64,000 nucleotides of DNA from Pigmentiphaga sp. (GCA_023228945.1 JALOAI010000002.1:1-64000); one strand, 5' to 3'. Positions 45,571-54,159 are shown, counted from the first letter of the stretch. Program-made: numbers and translations. Notes: generated by a model not told the origin, from the letters alone.

Positions 45571-46044
45571 ATGTCTACCACCACCGACGCTACTTTCGCC
45601 TGGTCCGACGCCTACGTCATGGGTTTTGGCCCGATGGACGACACCCATGAAGAATTCGTGGCCTGTGTCAACGCCGTGCTCCAGGCGCCCGACGCCCGCA
45701 TGCTCGAATGCATGCAGGCGCTGCGCGAGCATACCGAGTCGCATTTCGCCGCCGAAGACGCCTGGATGACCGAAACCGAGTTTCCCGCGCGCGAATGCCA
45801 CATGAACGAGCACGCCGCCGTGCTGAAGTCCGTCATCGAGGTGCAGCAACTGGTCGAGCAGGGCAACACCGAGATCGCCCGCGATCTCGCGCGCGAGCTG
45901 GCCCGCTGGTTTCCGGGCCACACCGATTACCTCGACTCCGCGCTGTCGCACTGGATGTGCAAGCAAACCATGGGCGGCAAGCCGGTCATTATCCGGCGCG
46001 ACATCCGTTCGGGCAAGATCGACGAGCTCCTCGCGCAATCCTGA
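45571..46044 (+). CDS. Bacteriohemerythrin-like protein
   Basis: A 157-residue four-helix protein. Di-iron ligands are seen in order: GPMDDTHEEFVACVN (His), LREHTESHFAAEDAWM (His, Glu), ECHMNEHAAVL (His, His) and RWFPGHTDYLDSALS (His, Asp). Hemerythrins bind O2 reversibly. It is encoded after the transporter and just before the oxygenase unit, so a role in oxygen supply or sensing for the ring-hydroxylating oxygenase is possible. ATG 45571 is chosen over a GTG at 45550 on family length. A terminator follows. Confidence 0.85.
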   Translation: MSTTTDATFAWSDAYVMGFGPMDDTHEEFVACVNAVLQAPDARMLECMQALREHTESHFAAEDAWMTETEFPARECHMNEHAAVLKSVIEVQQLVEQGNTEIARDLARELARWFPGHTDYLDSALSHWMCKQTMGGKPVIIRRDIRSGKIDELLAQS

Positions 46045-46086
46045 GCTCCGAACCCGGCCTGCTCGTCAGCCGGGTTCGCCGGTCCG

Positions 46087-46107
46087 GCGCCGTCGCGGCG
46101 CTTTTTT
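46087..46107 (+). terminator. Intrinsic terminator after the hemerythrin gene
   Basis: GCGCCG (46087-46092), loop TCG, CGGCGC (46096-46101) and then six T residues. It ends the Bug/TauE/hemerythrin unit just before the second operator. Confidence 0.85.
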
Positions 46108-46119
46108 CTTGAATTATTC

Positions 46120-46131
46120 TTAGATATCTAA
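46120..46131. promoter_or_regulatory. Palindromic operator 2 of the phthalate-type regulon
   Basis: The same 12-bp palindrome TTAGATATCTAA as at 43625, again in AT-rich flanks, 81 bp before the Rieske oxygenase ATG and just after the terminator. It gives the oxygenase/decarboxylase unit its own regulated promoter. Confidence 0.75.
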
Positions 46132-46212
46132 TTATAATTCAGTCATCGATGACGAAAGGCCCGAGCGGCGCCGCATGGCAGCCGCGGGCCGTATGCCGCA
46201 GGAGCCCAGCCC

Positions 46213-47532
46213 ATGATCACCCGTGAAGAAAACGAACTGTTATGCCGTGTGGAGGGCGATGCCCCCATGGGCCAATTGATGCGTCGCCACTGGACGCCCG
46301 TCTGCCTCAGCGAAGAGGTGGCCGAACCCGACTGCGATCCGGTGCGGGCCAGCGTGTTCGGCGAGAACCTGGTCGTATTCCGGGATTCCGACGGCCGCGT
46401 CGGCGTGCTGGAAGAGGCCTGTCCCCACCGCGGGCCGTCGCTGGCCCTGGGCCGCAACGAAGACGGCGGCCTGCGCTGCCTGTACCACGGCTGGAAGATG
46501 GACGTGGAAGGCCAGGTGCTCGAGATGGTGTCCGAGCCCGCCTCCAGCGGCCTGGCCGAAAAAATCCGGCACACGGCCTATCCGGTGCGCGAGTGGGGCG
46601 GCATGATCTGGGCCTGGTTCGGCCCGGCCGATGCCCAGCCCGAATTCGTGCCGCCGCGCTGGGCGCCCACCGAAGACGCCAGGGTGTCGATCGCCAAGGT
46701 GATCCTGCCCGTCAATTGGGCGCAGATCCTCGAAGGCGCCATCGACTCCGCGCACAGCTCCAGCCTGCATTCGTCCGACATGGTGCCGGCGCGGGTGGAA
46801 GGCGCCAAGGCCACCGCCAGCAATTGGCTGCGGCCGTCCACCGACAAGGCGCCTCGCCTGCAGGTCGAGCGCAGCGGCTACGGCTTTCGCTATGCCGCGC
46901 TGCGCCGGCCGATCACCAACGCCAACGCCAACGAGTATGTGCGCACCACGGTGTTCGTCGCGCCCTACACGGTATTGATCCCGCCCAACAATCTGTACAA
47001 CGTGGCCAACGTCAACGTGCCGCGTGACGACACCTCCACCGCCTTCTATTTCATCGCCTGGGGCCATCCGTCACAAACGCCCGAAACCGAAACCTGGCGC
47101 AAGTTCCTCGGCCAGACGGTGGGGATCGACCTCGATGAAACCTATCGCCCCCATCGCACGCTGGCCAATAACTTCTGGCAGGATCGCCAGGCGATGCGGG
47201 CCGGCAACTTCACCGGCATCAAGGGCTTTCCCAACCAGGACGTCGCCATGTGGGTCACCATGGGCCCCATCGTCGACCGCAGCCGCGATCGGCTGGGCGC
47301 CAGCGATCTGGCGGTGGTCGAGTTCCGCCGCCAGATGGTCGAGGCCGCGCGCGACTTCCAGCAGGGCGGCGAGGCCATCGGGACGGGCGAGCACGCCATC
47401 CCCGAATGGGTCTGCTCGTTCCAGTCCATCGTGCCCAAAACCATCGACTGGCGAGACTACGCCACGGGCTACGTCTGGGAGGGCGGCACGATGGCGATGG
47501 AAGAGGATTCGTATTCGGTGCCGCGGCAGTAG
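46213..47532 (+). CDS. ophA2: Rieske aromatic-ring oxygenase, probable phthalate 4,5-dioxygenase oxygenase subunit
   Basis: A 439-residue oxygenase. The Rieske centre is EEACPHRGPSLALG (CxH, ~residues 70-72) and LRCLYHGWKMDVEG (CxxH, ~89-92). The mononuclear-iron site is in QILEGAIDSAHSSSLHSSD (D-x-x-H-x4-H). It begins MITREENELLCRVEGDAPMG, typical of the phthalate-oxygenase group, which are alpha-only enzymes served by a PDR-type reductase such as the one at 42623. It adds O2 to phthalate at 4,5. The following gene encodes the matching decarboxylase. A phthalate analogue is an alternative. Confidence 0.88.
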   Translation: MITREENELLCRVEGDAPMGQLMRRHWTPVCLSEEVAEPDCDPVRASVFGENLVVFRDSDGRVGVLEEACPHRGPSLALGRNEDGGLRCLYHGWKMDVEGQVLEMVSEPASSGLAEKIRHTAYPVREWGGMIWAWFGPADAQPEFVPPRWAPTEDARVSIAKVILPVNWAQILEGAIDSAHSSSLHSSDMVPARVEGAKATASNWLRPSTDKAPRLQVERSGYGFRYAALRRPITNANANEYVRTTVFVAPYTVLIPPNNLYNVANVNVPRDDTSTAFYFIAWGHPSQTPETETWRKFLGQTVGIDLDETYRPHRTLANNFWQDRQAMRAGNFTGIKGFPNQDVAMWVTMGPIVDRSRDRLGASDLAVVEFRRQMVEAARDFQQGGEAIGTGEHAIPEWVCSFQSIVPKTIDWRDYATGYVWEGGTMAMEEDSYSVPRQ

Positions 47533-47677
47533 GCACGCGCCGGCGGGCGTGCCGGGCATGCCGGGCATCGCCGCCAGGCGGCAATTCATCGGGCCGGCGC
47601 CGGCGTGCTCTCCCGAGCATCATCGGCAAGAGCCAATGTCTTTCCCGCATGGGCGGGATCATCCACAGGAGGTTGTT

Positions 47678-48667
47678 TTGTCCAAACTCGCACTGTCCTT
47701 CGCCATTGGAGACTATGACCGCAACCGGCCGTTGATCGAGGGCAGGGTGCCGGTTGATGGCGTCGATCCGGTCTGCATGACCCTGTCGCCGGAAGAGATT
47801 TTCTTCCGCGTCTTCCGCAACCAGGAGTTCGACGTCAGCGAGCTTTCGCTCTCGAGCTATGTGGTCAAAACCGCCAATGGCGATTGTCCCTACGTGGGCA
47901 TCCCGGCCTTTCTGTCGCGCGCCTTCCGCCATACCTCGATCTACGTGCGCCGCGATCGCATCCAGAAGCCGGAAGATCTCAAGGGTTGCCGCATCGGCGT
48001 GCCGGAGTACCAGCTCACCGCCATCGTGTGGGCGCGAGCCTTGCTGCACGACGACTACGGCGTGGCGCCCGAAGACGTCACCTGGGTGCGCGGCGGCATC
48101 GATACTCCCGGCCGTCCCGAAAAGATCTCCCTGAATCTTCCGGCGGGCGTGAAGCTCGAAACCGCGCCCGAGACCGACACCATCTCCGACATGCTCGACC
48201 GCGGCGACATCGACGCCTTCATCGCACCGCGTCCGCCCAGTGGCGCCGCCGCCAGCAACCCCGATGTGGGCTGGCTGTTTCCCGACCCCACCGCCACCGC
48301 CAAGGATTATTACCATCGCACCGGCATCTTCCCCATCATGCATCTCGTGGGCGTGCGCAAGACCCTGGTCGAACAGCATCCCTGGTTGCCCGGCGCGGTG
48401 TTCAAGGCCTTCGAGGCGTCCAAGGCGGCGGCCGTCGAGCACCTGGCCGACACCTCGGCCACCAAGGTCACCCTGCCTTTCATCGAAGAGCAACTGAAGG
48501 CGGCCCGCGAGCTGATGGGCGAGGATTACTGGTCGTACGGGGTCGAGGCCAACCGCACAACCCTGGAAACCTTCCTGCGCCATCATCACAGCCAGGGTTT
48601 GTCGTCGCGGCTGGTGTCGGTCGACGAATTGTTCCATCCGTCCACCTTTGAAACTTTCAAGATCTAA
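47678..48667 (+). CDS. ophC: Probable 4,5-dihydroxyphthalate decarboxylase (binding-protein-like fold)
   Basis: A 329-residue protein starting at TTG 47678, five bases after a full AGGAGG. It reads LSKLALSFAIGDYDRNRPLI, VDPVCMTLSPEEIFFRVFRN, LSRAFRHTSIYVRRDRI and GCRIGVPEYQLTAIVWARAL. Phrases such as IGDYDRNRPLI, SRAFRHTSIY and IGVPEYQLTA match my recollection of Pht5/OphC, an enzyme with an NMT1/binding-protein fold that converts 4,5-dihydroxyphthalate to protocatechuate. There is no signal peptide, which fits a cytoplasmic enzyme. Its place after the oxygenase gene strengthens the call. Confidence 0.85.
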   Translation: MSKLALSFAIGDYDRNRPLIEGRVPVDGVDPVCMTLSPEEIFFRVFRNQEFDVSELSLSSYVVKTANGDCPYVGIPAFLSRAFRHTSIYVRRDRIQKPEDLKGCRIGVPEYQLTAIVWARALLHDDYGVAPEDVTWVRGGIDTPGRPEKISLNLPAGVKLETAPETDTISDMLDRGDIDAFIAPRPPSGAAASNPDVGWLFPDPTATAKDYYHRTGIFPIMHLVGVRKTLVEQHPWLPGAVFKAFEASKAAAVEHLADTSATKVTLPFIEEQLKAARELMGEDYWSYGVEANRTTLETFLRHHHSQGLSSRLVSVDELFHPSTFETFKI

Positions 48668-48715
48668 AAAAGACGAATCGGGTAGTATCGAAGCCTTTGC
48701 TTCCGGGAGACGACC

Positions 48716-49063
48716 ATGTCCACTACCCTTTCTCTCAATCAGGTCAATGAGCGCTTCGCACTGGCGCCGCAACTGGCGCCGGCCGATATGGCGGCTGTGG
48801 CCGCCGCCGGTTTCAAAAGCGTGATCAACAACCGGCCCGATGGCGAGGGCGGCCCCGACCAGCCGCTCAACGCCGACATCGAGGCCGCCGCGCGGGCCGC
48901 CGGGCTCGAGTATCGCTATCAGCCCGTCAATGGCGCCAGCATCCAGCAGCAGGATGTCGATAACTTCGCCGAACTCCTCGACACCTTGCCGCAACCGACG
49001 CTGGCATTCTGCCGCACCGGCACCCGCAGCGGCGTTCTGTACCGCGCCGCCACCGGACAATAA
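48716..49063 (+). CDS. DUF442/TIGR01244 family phosphatase-like protein
   Basis: A 115-residue protein starting MSTTLSLNQVNERFALAPQL with LAPADMAAVAAAGFKSVINN, RPDGEGGPDQP and an active-site loop LAFCRTGTRSGVLY, i.e. Cys-x5-Arg as in dual-specificity phosphatase-like or sulfurtransferase proteins. Family members occur alone or fused to beta-lactamase-like hydrolases (BLH, sulfide detoxification). It has its own GGGAGA ribosome-binding site. The role here is unknown. Confidence 0.8.
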   Translation: MSTTLSLNQVNERFALAPQLAPADMAAVAAAGFKSVINNRPDGEGGPDQPLNADIEAAARAAGLEYRYQPVNGASIQQQDVDNFAELLDTLPQPTLAFCRTGTRSGVLYRAATGQ

Positions 49064-49263
49064 ATCCCAGGCCTTGGCGCTCAATCGAGCGTCGGGCCGC
49101 TTCCCGGGCAAAACCGCCCCTCCGGGCAGCGCCGGTGCGTCGGCAGCTGGCGCAGACGAGCCCCCGAACCGGCGGTTTGTCGCGTCCCTGGGCCGGTTTG
49201 TCATGGCATTGTCACTTTCCTGACGTATTACTGCGATCTTCTTTTACGGCGCTGCCTACCTCC

Positions 49264-51345
49264 ATGTCGATCGTGCCCCGCAATCCCGACCGCTTTCTCA
49301 ATCGAGAACTGGCCCTGTTGAAGTTCAACGAGCGCGTCCTCGCCCAGGCCGAGAACGCCGCGACGCCGCTGCTCGAGCGTCTGCGCTTCGTTTGCATCGT
49401 CAGCTCCAACCTCGACGAGTTCTTCGAGATCCGCGTGTCGTCGCTCAAAGAGCAACTGCGCCAGGCGCCCGACGTGGCCGGCGCCGATGGGCTGGCGCCA
49501 GCCGCCGCGCTGCGGGCCATCGCCGACGGCGCGCAAAAACTGGTGGCGCGCCAATACACCCTGCTCGACGATCAGATCCTGCCCGCGCTGGAAAAATTCG
49601 GGGTGGCGCTGCTGCGCGTGCCCAACTGGACTCCGGAAATCCAGGCCTGGGCACAGGCGTATTTCAGACACGACGTGATGCCGCTGCTCACGCCCATCGC
49701 CCTCGACCCCGCGCATCCTTTTCCGCGGGTCTATAACAAAAGCCTCAATTTCATCGTCTCGCTCAGCGGTCGCGACGCCTTCGGCCGCAACGCGGCCGTG
49801 GCCGTGGTGCAGGCGCCACGCGCACTGCCCCGCATCATCCGGGTGCCACCCGAAGTGTCGGGCATCGAGTATGGCTATGTCATGCTCACTTCCTTCATCC
49901 TGGCCTTCGTTGGCGAGATGTTCCCGGGCATGACGGTCAATGGCGTGTATCAATGGCGGGTCACGCGCAACAGCGATTTGTTCGTCGACGAAGAAGAAAT
50001 CACCAATTTGCGGCTGGCCTTGCAGGGCGAGCTCAATCAGCGCCATTTTGGCGACGCCGTGCGCCTGGAGCTCGATGCCACCATGCCGGAGGAACTCGAA
50101 CGCTTCGTCCAGCGCGAGTTCAATCTGGCGGCAATCGATACCTATCGCGTGCCGGGGCCGGTCAACCTGTCGCGGTTGATGCAGATCGCCAACGACACGC
50201 GGCTGCCGGAACTGCTGTTCCCGGCCTATCAGGCGCCGGTACCCGAGGCCCTTCAGGTGGACGAGCAGGACCACCCCGAGGCGATCTTCGAGGCCATCGC
50301 GCAAAACGATCACCTCCTGCATCATCCTTACCAGTCGTTCCAGCCGGTGATCCAGTTTCTCACCGCGGCCGCGCGCGACCCCAAGGTGGTGGCGGTCAAG
50401 CAAACCATCTATCGCACGGGTGAAGACTCCGAGCTCATGCGCCTGCTGCTCAATGCCGCCCGCGCCGGCAAGGAAGTCACCGTGGTGGTCGAGCTCATGG
50501 CGCGGTTCGACGAACAAACCAACATCAACTGGGCGGCCCGCCTGGAAGAGGTGGGCGCCCATGTGGTTTATGGTGTGGTGGGCCATAAAACCCATGCCAA
50601 AATGGCCCTGGTGCTGCGCCGTGAAAACGGCCACATCCGCCGCTACGCGCATCTGGGCACCGGCAACTATCATCCGCGCACGGCCAAGCTTTATACCGAT
50701 TTCGGGCTGCTCACGGCCAACCCCGAACTCTGCGACGACATGGACCGCGTCTTCGCCCAGCTCACCGGCCTTGGCGAGCGGCGCCAGTTGAACTGCCTGC
50801 TGCAATCGCCGTTCACCCTGCACGAGACCATGATGGAGCTCATCCAGGCCGAAGCCGAGCGCGCCAGGGCCGGCAAGCGCGCCCGCATCATGGCGAAGAT
50901 GAACTCGCTGCTCGAGCCTCGCGTGATCGAGGCCCTGTACGAGGCAAGCCAGGCCGGCGTGCGCATCGATCTGATCGTGCGCGGCGTGTGCACGCTGCGG
51001 CCCGGCGTGCCCGGCCTGTCCGAGAACATCACCGTGCGTTCGATCATTGGCCGCTTTCTTGAACACTCGCGCGTCTACTACTTCTATAACGGCGGCGACG
51101 AAAAAGTCTATCTGTCGTCGGCCGATTGGATGGATCGCAACTTCTTCCGCCGCGTCGAGGTCGCCTTTCCGGTGCTCGACAAAAAGCTGCGCAAACGGGT
51201 CATCGACGAATCCTTTACGTTTGCCTTGCGCGACAACCAATTGGCCTGGCGCCAGCAGCCCGACGGCGGCTACCAGCGTGTGCGCAGCCGCCGCCCGGCG
51301 TTCAACATGCAGAGTCATCTGATGCAGGTGCTCGGGCACGGCTGA
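49264..51345 (+). CDS. ppk1: Polyphosphate kinase Ppk1
   Basis: A 693-residue enzyme starting MSIVPRNPDRFLNRELALL, typical of Ppk1. The core has SSNLDEFFEIRVSSLKEQL, VPGPVNLSRLMQIAN, VVAVKQTIYRTGEDSELMRL, VVELMARFDEQTNINWA, RYAHLGTGNYHPRTAKLYTD (with the phosphorylated His) and SSADWMDRNFFRRVEVAFPV. It makes polyphosphate from ATP at the membrane. ATG 49264 gives the family-normal N-terminus; the in-frame stretch to 49135 is not used. No ppx gene adjoins it. Confidence 0.95.
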   Translation: MSIVPRNPDRFLNRELALLKFNERVLAQAENAATPLLERLRFVCIVSSNLDEFFEIRVSSLKEQLRQAPDVAGADGLAPAAALRAIADGAQKLVARQYTLLDDQILPALEKFGVALLRVPNWTPEIQAWAQAYFRHDVMPLLTPIALDPAHPFPRVYNKSLNFIVSLSGRDAFGRNAAVAVVQAPRALPRIIRVPPEVSGIEYGYVMLTSFILAFVGEMFPGMTVNGVYQWRVTRNSDLFVDEEEITNLRLALQGELNQRHFGDAVRLELDATMPEELERFVQREFNLAAIDTYRVPGPVNLSRLMQIANDTRLPELLFPAYQAPVPEALQVDEQDHPEAIFEAIAQNDHLLHHPYQSFQPVIQFLTAAARDPKVVAVKQTIYRTGEDSELMRLLLNAARAGKEVTVVVELMARFDEQTNINWAARLEEVGAHVVYGVVGHKTHAKMALVLRRENGHIRRYAHLGTGNYHPRTAKLYTDFGLLTANPELCDDMDRVFAQLTGLGERRQLNCLLQSPFTLHETMMELIQAEAERARAGKRARIMAKMNSLLEPRVIEALYEASQAGVRIDLIVRGVCTLRPGVPGLSENITVRSIIGRFLEHSRVYYFYNGGDEKVYLSSADWMDRNFFRRVEVAFPVLDKKLRKRVIDESFTFALRDNQLAWRQQPDGGYQRVRSRRPAFNMQSHLMQVLGHG

Positions 51346-51357
51346 GCACTCGCCCCA

Positions 51358-51386
51358 GCGCAGGCCGGGCCACCCACGGCCTGCGC
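51358..51386. terminator. Strong inverted repeat after ppk1
   Basis: GCGCAGGCCG and CGGCCTGCGC form a perfect 10-bp stem with a 9-base loop, 12 bp after the ppk1 stop. There is no T-run, so it may terminate inefficiently or stabilise the mRNA end. Confidence 0.5.
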
Positions 51387-51505
51387 GCCGCTCGTATCCG
51401 ACGGGCGACGATCCGTGGTGCTCGCCGCGCCAAAGCCGCCTCCGCGCGAAGCGAGAGAGCGGCAAGGCTTGTGCGAAAGATCGGCATTCTTCATGCTGGC
51501 CAACG

Positions 51506-51949
51506 ATGGCATCCCGTAGAATGGCGGCCATGGTACGGCCTTACCTCATCCAGAGTGCCCGTTTTCAACGGCTGTGGCGGCAAGCGGCGTGTTTTGCCTT
51601 GCTCGCCTTGATGGTGCGCGCCGTTGTACCGGCGGGCTACATGCCCGCCATTCCGGCACAGGCGGCCGGCGGTATCCTGTGGTTGTCGCTGTGCGGGGTT
51701 GATGGCCGCCCGCTGCGAGCGGTGGTGATCACCTCGCTCGATGACACCGACACGTCCGGGTCGACAGCGGTCGAGGGCTGCCCATTCGGTTTGCTCGCCG
51801 CGGCCGCCGGGGGGCCGTTGCCGTCGGCGCTGGAGCCGCTGCCCTGGCCGCCGGCCGCGGCGCCAACGCCTATGCCGGCGTCCGGGCTCCCGACGGCGCC
51901 GCGTATTCCGGGGCCTCCATTGGGTTCACGGGCGCCGCCCGTGGCCTGA
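51506..51949 (+). CDS. DUF2946-like small membrane-anchored protein
   Basis: About 147 residues. A single hydrophobic segment near the N-terminus reads ACFALLALMVRAVVPAGYMP, followed by a Cys-containing part (LWLSLCGVDGRPLRAVV, EGCPFGLLAAAAG) and a Pro/Ala-rich tail (PPAAAPTPMPASGLPTAPRI). The phrase RAVVPAGYMP is typical of DUF2946 proteins, which are often encoded next to copper genes. A PCu(A)C chaperone gene follows here after 214 bp with no gene visible. The start could be 51506, 51521 or 51530. Function is not known. Confidence 0.6.
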   Translation: MASRRMAAMVRPYLIQSARFQRLWRQAACFALLALMVRAVVPAGYMPAIPAQAAGGILWLSLCGVDGRPLRAVVITSLDDTDTSGSTAVEGCPFGLLAAAAGGPLPSALEPLPWPPAAAPTPMPASGLPTAPRIPGPPLGSRAPPVA

Positions 51950-52163
51950 TCGACGCGCGATGTGCCGGCCTGCTTGGCGGGCGTCCCTTCCCATTTCCGG
52001 CCGTGTCCCTTTTGCCGATGCCATGCAGTGGGGCCAGAGCTTCATTGCGATGGCAGCTCTTGCGGCGGAAGGGCTCGCGGGCGTCGCTCGCTTCCCCCGT
52101 ATCGTCAGGGATGCCCGGACGCTTCGTGCGCAAGGCCGGCGTTATTTTCACAGGATGACTCTC

Positions 52164-53084
52164 ATGTCGATGTTTGCTTTCCGCCGCCACGCCGTTTACT
52201 GCCTGGCTTTGTTATCCACTTCGCTGGCCTGGACGGCGCAAGCCGAGGTTCAGGTGACCATTACCGAACCCTGGGTGCGCGCCACCGTGCCCCAGCAACC
52301 CGCCACGGGTGCGTTCATGGCCCTGGTGGCGGACGAGGATGCCCGCCTGGTCGGCGCCGATTCGCCGGTCGCCAAGCAAGTCGAGATCCACGAAATGCGC
52401 ATGGAAAACGACATCATGCGCATGCGGCAAATTCCTGGTCTCGATCTGCCCCGTGGTCAAAAGGTCGAGCTTCGCCCCGGCGGCTATCACATCATGCTGA
52501 TTGGCCTGCACGCGCCGGTTACCGCCGACCAGACGGTTCCGCTCACGCTGGTGGTGGAGGATCGTCAAGGCCAACGCCACACCGTAAACGTGGAGGCCGC
52601 CGTACAGGCCCTGGGCGCCCAGGGCGCCGGGCATGGCCATGGCGGCCACGCCTCCCACGCCTCCCACGCCTCCCACGCCTCCCAAGCCCACGGCACCAGT
52701 GAACAGCCGAGCTTGCCCGCCAGCGTGGAGATCTCGCAGTGCTGGGTCCGTGCTTTGCCCGCGCCGCTGCCCTCGGCCGCCTATTTGCGGATCCGCAATG
52801 GCGGCGCCACGCCCGTTACCCTGGTGGCGGCGGATGCCCCGGGTTTCGGCCACGTGATGCTGCACCAGACCCAAACCGCGGACGGCGTGGCGTCGATGCA
52901 CCATGTGACCGGCGTAGCGGTGGCGCCCGGCACTACGGTGGCGCTGGAGCCGGGCGGCTACCATGTGATGCTCGAACAGCCGGCGAGCGAGCTGTCGGTG
53001 GGTGAAAGCCTCACGCTGGCGCTGGGCTTCGAGGGCTATGCCCCCCGGTCGATCGACTGCGAGATCCGGTCGGCGCGGGGCTAA
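52164..53084 (+). CDS. Tandem PCu(A)C copper chaperone with His-rich linker
   Basis: A 306-residue periplasmic protein with signal peptide (RHAVYCLALLSTSLAWTAQA). Two PCu(A)C domains are fused. The first has VEIHEMRMENDIMRM and GGYHIMLIGL; the second has VMLHQTQTADGVASM and GGYHVMLEQP. Both keep the H...M...HxM copper ligands. A linker at residues ~152-178 is rich in Gly-His and Ala-Ser-His repeats and may bind extra metal. PCu(A)C delivers Cu(I) to cytochrome oxidase CuA sites. Single-domain forms are usual; the duplication is notable. AGGA eight bases before supports 52164; an ATG at 52155 is an alternative. Confidence 0.85.
   Translation: MSMFAFRRHAVYCLALLSTSLAWTAQAEVQVTITEPWVRATVPQQPATGAFMALVADEDARLVGADSPVAKQVEIHEMRMENDIMRMRQIPGLDLPRGQKVELRPGGYHIMLIGLHAPVTADQTVPLTLVVEDRQGQRHTVNVEAAVQALGAQGAGHGHGGHASHASHASHASQAHGTSEQPSLPASVEISQCWVRALPAPLPSAAYLRIRNGGATPVTLVAADAPGFGHVMLHQTQTADGVASMHHVTGVAVAPGTTVALEPGGYHVMLEQPASELSVGESLTLALGFEGYAPRSIDCEIRSARG
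52650..52685 (+). repeat. 9-bp tandem repeat (4 units) inside the PCu(A)C gene
   Basis: GCCTCCCAC is repeated three times and followed by GCCTCCCAA. It encodes Ala-Ser-His units of the linker. Changes in copy number would keep the frame and change linker length and histidine count. Confidence 0.9.
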
Positions 53085-53172
53085 CAGCAAACGTCGGCGC
53101 TCCGGCCGCCCACAAGCCCGGGGGGGCGGGCGTTTACAATGCCCGTCTCGCACTTTCCACTTCCTCCAGTCA

Positions 53173-54159
53173 ATGACCGAAAAAATTCGCATAGCGATTG
53201 CCGGCTACGGCAACCTCGGGCGCGGCACTGAAACCGCCGTCTCCAAATCCCCGGATATGACGCTGGTCGGCGTGTACACGCGTAGAAACCCGCAAGATGT
53301 ACAGCTGTTGACGTCCGGGGTGCCCGTGCATCGGCTGGATGATTTGGCGGACCACCGCCAGCAGATCGATGTCCTGATCCTGTGCGGCGGCTCCAAAAAT
53401 GATTTGCCGGCTCAAGGGCCGGAGTTCGCGCAGTGGTTCACCACCGTCGACAGCTTCGATACCCACGCGCGCATTCCGGAGTACTTTGAGGCGGTGGATG
53501 CTGCCGCCCGAACCGGCGGCAATATCGCGATCATCTCCGTGGGCTGGGATCCCGGCCTTTTCTCGTTGAACCGGCTGTTCGGCGAAGCCGTGCTTCCCGA
53601 TGGCGACACCTACACGTTCTGGGGCAAGGGGCTGAGCCAGGGGCATTCCGACGCCGTGCGCCGTGTGCCCGGCGTGCGGGGCGCCGTGCAATACACTATT
53701 CCGGCGCCCGAAGCCATCGATCAAGTCCGCCAAGGCTTGCGGCCCCAGCTCAGTACCCGGCAGAAACACACGCGGGAATGCTATGTCGTTCTGCAGGATG
53801 GCGCCGATCCCGAGCAGGTGAGGCAGGCGATCGTGACCATGCCCGATTACTTTGCCGACTACGACACCACCGTTCACTTCATTCAGGAAGAAACGCTGCG
53901 CACCGAACACGCCGCCATGCCGCATGGCGGTTTCGTCATCCGCAGCGGCATCACGGCCGAAGGCGAGAACCAGGTCGTGGAGTATTCGCTTGCCCTGGGC
54001 AGCAACCCGGGATTCACGTCCAGCGTGTTGGTGGCCTATGCGCGCGCCGCCCACCGGCTGAAGCAGCGCGGCGAGACCGGCGCCCGCACGGTGTACGACA
54101 TCGCGCCGGGTCTGCTGTCGCCCAAGAGCCCGGCGGCCTTGCGCAAAGAGATGTTGTAG
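53173..54159 (+). CDS. ddh: meso-Diaminopimelate D-dehydrogenase
   Basis: A 328-residue NADP-dependent enzyme: IRIAIAGYGNLGRGTETAVS (Rossmann), VYTRRNPQDVQLLTSGV, LCGGSKNDLPAQGPEF, TVDSFDTHARIPEYFEAVD, NIAIISVGWDPGLFSLNRL, FWGKGLSQGHSDAVRRVPGV. These are close to Corynebacterium-type Ddh motifs. It makes meso-DAP directly from tetrahydrodipicolinate and ammonia, or oxidises D-DAP-like amino acids. Its presence besides the normal DAP pathway is uncommon in proteobacteria but known in Bordetella relatives. It stands alone, convergent to ackA. Confidence 0.9.
   Translation: MTEKIRIAIAGYGNLGRGTETAVSKSPDMTLVGVYTRRNPQDVQLLTSGVPVHRLDDLADHRQQIDVLILCGGSKNDLPAQGPEFAQWFTTVDSFDTHARIPEYFEAVDAAARTGGNIAIISVGWDPGLFSLNRLFGEAVLPDGDTYTFWGKGLSQGHSDAVRRVPGVRGAVQYTIPAPEAIDQVRQGLRPQLSTRQKHTRECYVVLQDGADPEQVRQAIVTMPDYFADYDTTVHFIQEETLRTEHAAMPHGGFVIRSGITAEGENQVVEYSLALGSNPGFTSSVLVAYARAAHRLKQRGETGARTVYDIAPGLLSPKSPAALRKEML

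Noticed and set aside
43678..46038. 786-codon open frame on the minus strand
   Set aside because: It lies antisense to the Bug, TauE-like and hemerythrin genes, has a low-complexity His/Gln/Gly/Arg-rich composition and no family motif. It is a shadow of GC-rich codon use.
47678..48667. ABC transporter binding protein for nitrate/taurine/thiamine precursor
   Set aside because: The fold family is the same, but there is no signal peptide and no permease, and the motifs and neighbours match dihydroxyphthalate decarboxylase better.
49228..51531. 767-codon open frame on the minus strand
   Set aside because: Antisense shadow of ppk1, which is unmistakable on the plus strand.
52650..52685. Short tandem repeat considered as CRISPR
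   Set aside because: Units are 9 bp with no spacers and lie in frame inside a coding region.
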